Source of the DNA: Siphonodentalium dalli
Lineage: Eukaryota; Mollusca; Scaphopoda; Gadilida; Siphonodentaliidae
DNA length: 64,000 nucleotides
Assembly: GCA_032622095.1 (NCBI GenBank)
Contig: CP136061.1
Location: forward strand, 133,182,087 to 133,246,086
Reading direction: 5' to 3'
In this document: positions 57,285 to 64,000 of the stretch, piece by piece
Numbering within the stretch: position 1 is the first letter of the stretch
How the letters are laid out: each line of letters starts with the position of its first letter
Notes under the pieces: model-generated
What the model was told of the DNA's origin: nothing
The model's input: only the letters and a program-made list of their open reading frames with translations
Database searches by the model: none
Translations under genes and position numbers: made by a program

Positions 57285-59215
57285 GTGGCAACAGACAAGG
57301 TCGTGTCAACAATTAAACAGGTGGCCAATGAACTTGACGATAAGACTTTATTATATGAAATTAAAAACTTTGGTCTGATTGCAAAAGATCGAAATGGCGA
57401 TTATGATGCCGTTCTTAAATGCGTTGAAGAACAGATCCTCGGTCAGAATCAAGCTATGTCGATGCAAGTGTTGCACACATTATTTGGTCATCGACTGAAC
57501 GACACTATAGGTACCGCAATAAACTAAAAGTCAAGAATGAGAATACACTCAAAGACAAATTGCACTTGTGTGATTGATTTCCATTTTATTAAGGAGAATT
57601 TTGGTTTAATCGGAGGTATTTTGAAAGATTCTGGTTTTGGGGACATTGTGTTTCAAACAGGTGTCTGCGCAGGAGTTTGAATGGTGTTTTGTCTGGAAAG
57701 CATTATAACCGGTGTTGGACAGTTCATAGTGCATAGTCGGAAGCACTAGAAAGGCTACTGTTTGAAAGATTCTTGTCGGAGAATGACACCCAGATACCAG
57801 AAGTCATATTTCAGTCAGCAAAGGATTCGGATTTCATATATGTGACCCGCCATATCAAATCCAGTCGGAAGTCGGGATTTTTTTTACCCTGTGCCAATGC
57901 ATTCTCTTATATATGCGAGTCGACCATAGGTCGCCTCGCATATATAAGAGAATGCATTGGCCTAACAATTTTTATCATGTTTTTTAAATAAATGTTTCTT
58001 ACAATTTTTAGGACATAAAATTAAAAAAACATCCATTACCCTGCAGGGAGCCCCACACATATATAGAAGCACATATAAGAGTGTCGTCTGCTCATGTTTG
58101 TCTGGGGCTCTGTATGGGTGAAATTATAAAATTGTTAAAGAATACAAGAACAAATTATTAAAATTGTAAACAATTGTTAGGCCAATGCATTCTCTTATAT
58201 ATGCGAGGCGACCCATTGTCGACTCGCATATATAAGAGAATGCATTGGCACAGGGTAAAACAAATCCCGACTTCCGACTGGATTTGATATGGCGGGTCAC
58301 ATATGGCCCGACATCAGTTCAATATGTTGATTTCATTGGCAAATATCAATCATTCAAACAAGAGATTCGGCACGGGACGTTCGGTGCAACTACAGTTCTG
58401 ACTCACTCTGTATTTAGATCTAATTGGCACAATCGCAGTACAAGAACATATGTTTGATTTGCGCCTATTTTTCTGGGAATATTTTGTTCCATAATATTTT
58501 GCAATACAGAAGAGAAATTATGCGTGATATGGGTCGTATTATGTTGAAGTACAGAAGAATATTGAAAGCTTGTATCCTGGTTTGAAGAAAGTTCAGAGTG
58601 AATAGGAGATCTCTGTACAAACTCAAGATAATGTAGCGATAGACCAGAGAGGCGAGCAAACTTTGAAAAGGGACCACAAACAGCCGATGGAATCAAACAG
58701 TTTGCTTCAGATAGTTCCAGTATTTTGAAGACGACATTAAATCGCACAGAACAAGCTAAGAATACAGGGGCACATTCGAAATTGGCCAACGCAGATGATC
58801 ACAGTTCCAAATATAAACCCTTGCGACCATCTCAAATTCTGAAATCGGAGAAACACGTGTCAGCTAGATTTAGTTAAGGTTTTGAAAACCGAGTACATTA
58901 ATCATTTCAATATAGATCGTTGGGATCATCGTGAACTCTTGAAGGTAAGTTTGCAGAAGAGCTTGAGGAATACGTTTACTTAATGAGTGTTGCCACAAAA
59001 TGGTCAATGATGCCAGAAAGCAACTATTTGTTAGAACAATGTCATGCATCATTGAAGTTACAGAGTCTCCGTGCAAACATTGTTGCGAGAAATATCCCCT
59101 TTATACAATAATGACTGGACGGAAGATTCCCAAATTAAATGGAGCGAAATGTGTTTTACGGAGATGATGAGGACAGTGCCATTGAAAATCAGTGATAATC
59201 GAGGACAGTTTATGT
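57285..59215 (+). pseudogene. Relic of a multicopy invertebrate protein family of unknown function
   Basis: Decayed plus-strand coding sequence with several stops and shifts. Blocks in order: a helical N-terminal stretch at 57285..57527 (LLYEIKNFGLIAKDRNGD), GFGDIVFQTGVC and GVLSGKHYNRCW (57640-57725), EALERLLFERFLSEND (57745-57785), then a MITE at 57839..58303, then YVDFIGKY (58325), RNYA and YGSYYVE (58512-58545), LYPGLKKVQSE, IDQRGEQTLK (58640-58670), YKPLRPSQILKSEKH (58815-58855) and VLKTEYINHFNID (58878-58915). From memory, this order matches a large uncharacterised family repeated in cnidarian and mollusc genomes; that was not searched. It behaves like a mobile or retrocopied gene, but its mechanism is unknown to me. 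Non-functional here. Confidence 0.6.
57839..58303. mobile_element. MITE with hairpin-bearing TIRs, short copy
   Basis: A 465-bp member of the family at 40981..42168, with the same (ATA)TGTGACCCGCCATAT ends, AATCCAGTCGGAAGTCGGG and the twin hairpins of GCATTCTCTTATATATGCGA. It interrupts the coding relic at 57285..59215 between the SDFI block and the following GPTSVQ block. Confidence 0.8.
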
Positions 59216-59378
59216 TGTAGTCTGTTCGTTATACATGTACCCTATATATCACTTACCATCAGTGTTTCTTTTTGTTTTGTTTTGTGTTGTTAGGTACACC
59301 AGTTCAATTCAGAATATCTGTTGTATTTCAGTTGATAATTCTAATTACGTTTGTTCTTTCTGACAGAGCAGCATGCAT

Positions 59379-59844
59379 CACGGTGGGGAATCACGTGGTT
59401 TCGAGTTGATGAGTATCACGTATTCAAAATGGCCGAGGCGATCTAAAACGCGACCAGACATGACATATTTTACATATTATTTTGACAGCCACGGGCAGCT
59501 ATACTATTTTTCAAAAAAGCTGATACTTCATTGATGTCCAAATTCATATTTGTTTGTTCTAATATTCTCACCAAAGTTGTCAGTCGAAGGATTCTCCAAG
59601 ATGAAGGGACTGGTGTATTCCACGCACCTCCGACTGGCAACTTTGGTCAGAATGTTATAGAAAACCACTAAGTATTTCCGAAGAAATAAGGTATCAACTT
59701 GTTTCATAAATAAACTAGCATATGCTCGTAACAGTAAAACTGCTAAGTTTTGTGTCAGTTTCTCGTATATTATGTTTTTGTGCGTTTGAAAATTTTGAAT
59801 GCGTGGTACTCACCAACCTCGAAACCACGTGATTCCCCACCGTG
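59379..59844. mobile_element. MITE with 8-bp target duplication
   Basis: A 466-bp element with inverted ends of about 45 bp starting CACGGTGGGGAATCACGTGG, flanked by AGCATGCA at 59370..59377 and 59845..59852 (one extra T on the left side). The 8-bp duplication suggests hAT or a MULE-type enzyme. No coding capacity. Confidence 0.7.
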
Positions 59845-59859
59845 AGCATGCACTATCCC

Positions 59860-60125
59860 ATTCGTTTTATCATGTCAATATAAGTAAAATGTCGAGGATA
59901 TTGGAATTGGATACCTTCCCGTTTATTTAGGACTTGGTTATAATATGAGTCGAAGTGAGTGCAGATGCACCACCCAAAGAACAGGATATAGAATATGACA
60001 AGTTATGGTATATTAGATCAATTGTTATGACAATGTCGGGAAACATTACGTAATATCTCCTATACACTGATTGGAATTTCACATTGAGTTTCAGTACATC
60101 ATATAGCATAATCATTGTGTCATTT
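59860..60125. other. No recognisable feature
   Basis: Short spacer with a 69-codon minus-strand frame that I do not recognise. Confidence 0.3.
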
Positions 60126-60129
60126 TTTA

Positions 60130-60545
60130 AATGCACATTCAGAATCCTGGCCTATTTCGCGTAGCAGTTATCGTATGTTATGTGCGAGCAACATTTTGAA
60201 ATTTGTGATATTTTTCCTGAAAGAATACGATTTATTTTAGATTTTTTTTTATTTTGCCTGAAATAATATTATCCGTTCTTCATAAAACTTATAGACAAGA
60301 GATTTTGCAATATAAAAACGCTTGAAACCTAAACCTAACGTTATATGTATTATTTAGTGAATTAAAACATTTTCGGCAAATTTGGAGAGAAAAAGATAGT
60401 AAAGAGGCTGTGGTATCTCTATGCCCCAGCATATCGCTGATCACCTCCAATCTCATAATGCCCCTGGAGTACACCTATCAGAAAATACCAGTCGCAATTT
60501 ATGCGTTCTCCGGTGGCACCTACCTCCGCCACAGCCTGGTCTATT
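60130..60545 (-). repeat. Inverted repeat, right copy (partner 56410-56870)
   Basis: Reverse complement of 56410-56870 with scattered differences and small gaps. The pair encloses the relic at 57285-59215 and the MITE at 59379-59844. Confidence 0.7.
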
Positions 60546-60749
60546 TAATCTCTGATCCATTTTACATTATAGGATATGACGACAGAGATAGGTATTTGCA
60601 AAGAGATGAAGTATATATACAATATTCACATTCCGGTTTTACATGACCTGAAACAATGACATCATACATGTAGCATTGATATAATCAATATAATACAAAA
60701 TATATAAGTAGTCACAATATACGTCGATTTCACTTAATTATTTCTCGTG

Positions 60750-60750
<1 letters not shown>

Positions 60751-60780
<30 letters not shown>

Positions 60781-60781
60781 C
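60751..60781 (+). repeat. (ACA)n microsatellite
   Basis: About ten perfect ACA units. Confidence 0.9.
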
Positions 60782-61187
60782 CGTGTTGCGAATGTTGTCT
60801 ACAACACTGAATATAGTCATGATTAAAAACACAACTTGCATAGGAAGGGTGGGTCGTCTGAGTTGAGAAATTCACTCGTGATTTCTACATTTAATATATG
60901 GCTGGTCTCGACGTCTGTCAGCGACTTTAATTTCCACGCCACGAAATGCACTCTATTTGATCAACAATAATCACACTACCGCTATAGGAAGTACACACTG
61001 TGTATCTATATCTATATATATAGGTCAAATTTGGAGAAACCGTGCCACCAATTACGTCAATGGTCTGTTTGCATAGAAAATTAGTTAAACAAAAAATACT
61101 TTCGACTCGTTTAATGCCCATATATATTTGAATAACTGTTTCACCGATTTATACATCCCTCACGTGCATTCGGTCGATAGCAAGGGC

Positions 61188-61504
61188 GACACACAACTGC
61201 ACTCAAACTGCAGTGCAGAGTTCAGTCCCCTCGCGACGCTGATCTGATCACTGCCATCACGTATACAGAATGTATTAAATCTCACCTTTTGATTGGCGTT
61301 TACAATTCATTCTGAATTGATCCAGCCAATTTCCAAATGAATATTGATGATTCTCAGAATAATGCAGAATGAATTGTAACCGACAAAAGTCTAAAATAAA
61401 AATGTAATATTTCCTTACATTATGGACACGTGATGGCAGTGTTCGGACCAGCGTAGTGATGGGACTGAACTCTAACTTGCAGTTTGATTGCAGTTATGTG
61501 TCAG
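61188..61504. mobile_element. Small TIR element (about 315 bp)
   Basis: Inverted ends of about 70 bp: ACACAACTGCACTCAAACTG, GAGTTCAGTCCC and CACTGCCATCACGT at the left, with complements at the right. An internal inverted pair (TTACAATTCATTCTG and CAGAATGAATTGTAA) forms most of the core. No certain target duplication. Confidence 0.6.
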
Positions 61505-61639
61505 GAACAGGACCACCAGAGACAACCCGATTGGTCGACCCGAGACAGCCGGCCCGACCCGGGACTGCCTGAACCAGGGACAACACGACCGAGTCAACCC
61601 CTTCCATGATGGAGCTGCGATGGTGCAGCATTAAATATC

Positions 61640-61890
61640 ACGTGCCAGCGCATTATCGTAAATATGCGAGTCTCCCATAGGGAGCCTCGCATATATAAGA
61701 GGATGCACTGGCTTGCAATGTCAAGGTGAATATTGTTAGGCCAATGTGTTCACCCTCGCATATATAAGAGAATACATTGGCTTACAACATCAAAGTAAAT
61801 TTTGTTAGGCCAATGCGTTCTCTTATATATGCGAGGCTCCTTGTGGGAGACTAGCATATATAAGAGAATGCTTTGGCACAGGGTTTTCGC
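61640..61890. repeat. Cluster of CTCGCATATATAAGAG hairpin repeats
   Basis: Three segments carry GCATATATAAGAGAATGC-type sequence or its complement with GTTAGGCCAATG, the same hairpin parts as in the MITEs at 40981 and 57839, but without the TGTGACCCGCC ends. A single related piece is at about 30060-30100. Confidence 0.6.
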
Positions 61891-61944
61891 AAAATTTCAG
61901 GAATCTCCAGTCATGGAAGGATTTAGAGACAATAATGAGATCAA

Positions 61945-62117
61945 ACCCATATATTTACATACCCCTAATATCTCTTCCGATTTCCACATAGCGTTACGGT
62001 AGACACACCCCCTTATTCAATGCGTTCATAAACCTATATTTACATACACCTAATATCTCCTCCGATTTCCCCATAGCGTTACGGTAGACACGCCCCCGTA
62101 TCCAATGCGTTCATAAA
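61945..62117 (+). repeat. Two tandem units of about 85 bp
   Basis: ATATTTACATAC, TCCGATTTCC and CATAGCGTTACGGTAGACAC recur at an 85-bp offset (61951 and 62036). Confidence 0.75.
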
Positions 62118-62124
62118 CCTATGA

Positions 62125-62235
62125 ACGCAACGTGACGTCACTTCCAGTGTCGTTCATAGGTTTATGAACACATTGGTCCCGGAAATGACCGGGGATTGTC
62201 GGACATTGCCGACTGCTTGAGTATCTATATAGTAC
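62125..62235 (+). repeat. Direct repeat with CRE-like box, copy 1
   Basis: About 105 bp repeated at 62857-62967: CGTGACGTCACTTCCA, GTCGTTCATA, ACACATTGGTCCCGGAAAT and GACTGCTTGAGTATCTA. The core GTGACGTCAC is the CREB/ATF palindrome. Confidence 0.7.
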
Positions 62236-62239
62236 GTCC

Positions 62240-62700
62240 GGATTTGGCAAGAAATTTATTTTGGTCTATAATCAGTGTTGTTGCCCGGTGTTACTGAACG
62301 TTGATGTTCAAAAATCCCGCTACTTAATAACGTTTTATCATTTTCCTTACCGCTACAAATATTCCCCCGAACCTCACAAATATATCATTATGGTAGAACG
62401 GCGTGTTGTCGATTTCTTATCCAAAGCCGAAACTTAATTGTTAGTTTCAGTTATCATTCTTGAAATCCACACGTCTACATTAGTTACTAGCTAAACAAGA
62501 CAGTTTGTCATATGTGTATACTAAACTGTGAAATTGCGTTTTTTTCCGTTCTTCAAGAACGGATTCTCAAAATGTTTGGTTTTCCAAAAAACGAGGATTC
62601 GCACTTTCTGAACTGAACTTCGTGCGTTCATTTAAATAGATGAATAAATAGTGGGAAAGACAGACAATCCTAGTTCATAATGAATTTAAGTATATAAATA
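62240..62700. other. No recognisable feature
   Basis: AT-rich spacer between two repeat blocks; no coding sequence. Confidence 0.3.
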
Positions 62701-62712
62701 TAAATAATACAC

Positions 62713-62844
62713 GGCGGATTCAACATGGTCATGGGTTTTGACCGCGATAAAAAATCAGCAAACTCCGCATGAACCCCTTCGGGGTTCATGCAGTTTGCTG
62801 ATTTTTTCTCGCGGTCAAAATCCCATGACCAAATTGAAACCGCC
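62713..62844. repeat. 132-bp palindrome
   Basis: The arms pair GGCGGATTCAACATGGTCAT with its partner ending in CCGCC, and GGTTTTGACCGCGA with TCGCGGTCAAAATCC. The centre is GAACCCCTTCGGGGTTC. Pairing extends weakly a few bases further on both sides. Confidence 0.85.
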
Positions 62845-62856
62845 GTTTATTTCTTA

Positions 62857-62967
62857 TATGAACGTAGCGTGACGTCACTTCCAATGTCGTTCATATGTTT
62901 ATGAACACATTGGTCCCGGAAATCACCGGGGATTGTCGGACATTACCGACTGCTTGAGTATCTAGTC
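62857..62967 (+). repeat. Direct repeat with CRE-like box, copy 2
   Basis: Second copy of 62125-62235, with few differences. It lies just after the palindrome. Confidence 0.7.
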
Positions 62968-63034
62968 AGCCAATACGCCAAGGATTTGATAGCAAACAAT
63001 ATGTAATCGAGATTCGAAAGATCACGATTGGATG

Positions 63035-63262
63035 GCTAGTGGTATCGAATTATCGAAATATGAAATACAACGAAAAAGCGAAATATGAAAATACAGCGAA
63101 ATAGTACGAAAACTCGAAATAGGAAAATACAACGAATAGCGAAATAGGGCGAAATATAGAGCGAAATATAGAAATAGGAAATTATTTTTATAAACGAAAT
63201 AACGGAGATATTTGAAAAAGTGTTTTTGACGAAATAACGGACATATTTGGAGAAGTGTTTTA
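63035..63262 (+). repeat. CGAAATA-rich degenerate repeat, copy 2
   Basis: Runs of CGAAATA, GGAAAATACA and ACGAAATAACGGA. It is the reverse complement, block by block, of about 26080-26270. Confidence 0.6.
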
Positions 63263-63282
63263 AAGAGCGTAAGTATATAAAT

Positions 63283-63405
63283 ATAAATAATAAACGGCGG
63301 ATTCTACGTGGTCATGGGTTTTGACCGGGGTTCATGCAGTTTGCTGAATTTATCTCGCGGTCAAAATCCCATGACCACATTGAAACCGCCGTTCATTTCT
63401 TATGA
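63283..63405. repeat. Deleted copy of the 62713..62844 palindrome
   Basis: Shares ACGGCGGATTCTAC, TGGTCATGGGTTTTGACC and GGGTTCATGCAGTTTGCTGA with the full palindrome, and has the complete right arm, but the inner part of the left arm and the centre are missing (junction near 63328). Confidence 0.75.
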
Positions 63406-63444
63406 AACCATTCAATTGAAATTTGTATGGTTATATCTAATGGC

Positions 63445-63472
63445 TTTCTAAAGAGAGAGAGAGAGAGAGAGA
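63445..63472 (+). repeat. (GA)n microsatellite
   Basis: AGAGAGAGAGAGAGAGAGAG, ending just before the Helitron start. Confidence 0.85.
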
Positions 63473-63474
63473 TA

Positions 63475-64000
63475 TCTATTATATATTTTGGAAGATCTGT
63501 CTGTGTGTGTATCTGTGTGTGTGTGTGTGTGTGTCTGTCTGTTTCCAATGGACTCGAAAACGGCCGAGCCGATCTCGATGAAACTTGGTACGTGGGGGTA
63601 TTTTCGGCCGGGGAGTGACATAGGCCTATTAATTTGCCCGTGCGACGTGACCTTGACCTTGAAATCGGGTCATTTCAAGGTCAAACGCACGAATATCACG
63701 GGATTTCGATGAAACTTGGTATGTGGGGGTATTTTCGGCCGGACAGTGCCATAGGCCTATTAATTTGCCCGTGCGACGTGACCTTGACCTTGATATAGGG
63801 TCATTTCAAGGTCAAACGCCCGAATATCGCGGGATTTTGATGAAACTTGGTATGTGGGGGTACTTTAGTATGGGGAGTCTCATAAGCCTATTCATTTGCC
63901 CGTGCGACGTGACCTTGAAATCGGGTCAATTCGAGGTCAAATCGCGAATTTTGATGGGATTTCGACGAAATTTGATACGTAGGGTTACTTTTGTCCACTG
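63475..64000 (+). mobile_element. Helitron-like element, subfamily 3, cut by the window end
   Basis: Begins TCTATTATATATTTTGGAAG after an A, followed by a GTGTGTCTGTCTG microsatellite and tandem units of about 131 bp (GATGAAACTTGGTA at 63577 and 63708, GATGAAACTTGGTATG near 63839, a diverged one near 63964) containing GTGACCTTGACCTTG. The 5' start matches the other subfamilies; the 3' end lies outside the window. Confidence 0.7.

Noticed and set aside
58403-58789. 128-codon minus-strand frame
   Set aside because: It lies opposite the decayed plus-strand family relic, which explains the sequence better.

Overview
The window looks like AT-rich nuclear DNA from an invertebrate animal, most likely a lophotrochozoan such as a mollusc or brachiopod. 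This rests on a split globin gene with the classical animal intron positions, several LINE, Ty3-type LTR, Helitron, hAT-, MULE- and TTAA-type transposons, and relics of a multicopy protein family seen in marine invertebrates. The phylum is an inference. There are no operons, CRISPR arrays or recognisable RNA genes.

The only host gene I can support is a globin on the minus strand. A 223-bp exon (46012..46234) carries helices C to FG with the distal and proximal histidines. The last exon (34561..34695) carries helices G and H and the stop. The 11.3-kb intron between them holds an intact LINE reading frame (35008..38625), two tandem Helitrons (38973..40694), a 146-bp palindrome and at least four MITEs. 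The first exon was not found.

Region by region: 1-5.8 kb is a nest of insertions (LINE relic, two MULE-like MITEs, two hAT-like elements, a LINE fragment) built into an inverted pair of paralogous arms, which supply empty sites for four of the insertions. 6.2-7.07 kb is a TIR element with a 9-bp target duplication. 7.07-11.5 kb is a 4.4-kb TIR element enclosing a 42-bp minisatellite. 12.5-14.5 kb holds two LINE relics. 15-26 kb is a patchwork of short inverted and dispersed repeats. 26.3-29.95 kb is a head-to-tail array of eight non-autonomous Helitrons with 122-bp internal repeats and a 1354-bp higher-order period. 30-33.3 kb holds two TIR elements. 34-46.2 kb is the globin 3' part with its transposon-filled intron. 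49.9-55.3 kb is a near-complete Ty3-like retrotransposon with 110-bp LTRs, a 5-bp target duplication and two frameshifts. 56-64 kb holds more relics, MITEs, palindromes and the start of another Helitron.

Apart from the globin, the coding regions serve transposition: endonuclease and reverse transcriptase in the LINE; Gag, protease, reverse transcriptase, RNase H and integrase in the LTR element. The non-autonomous elements carry only terminal signals and would depend on enzymes encoded elsewhere.
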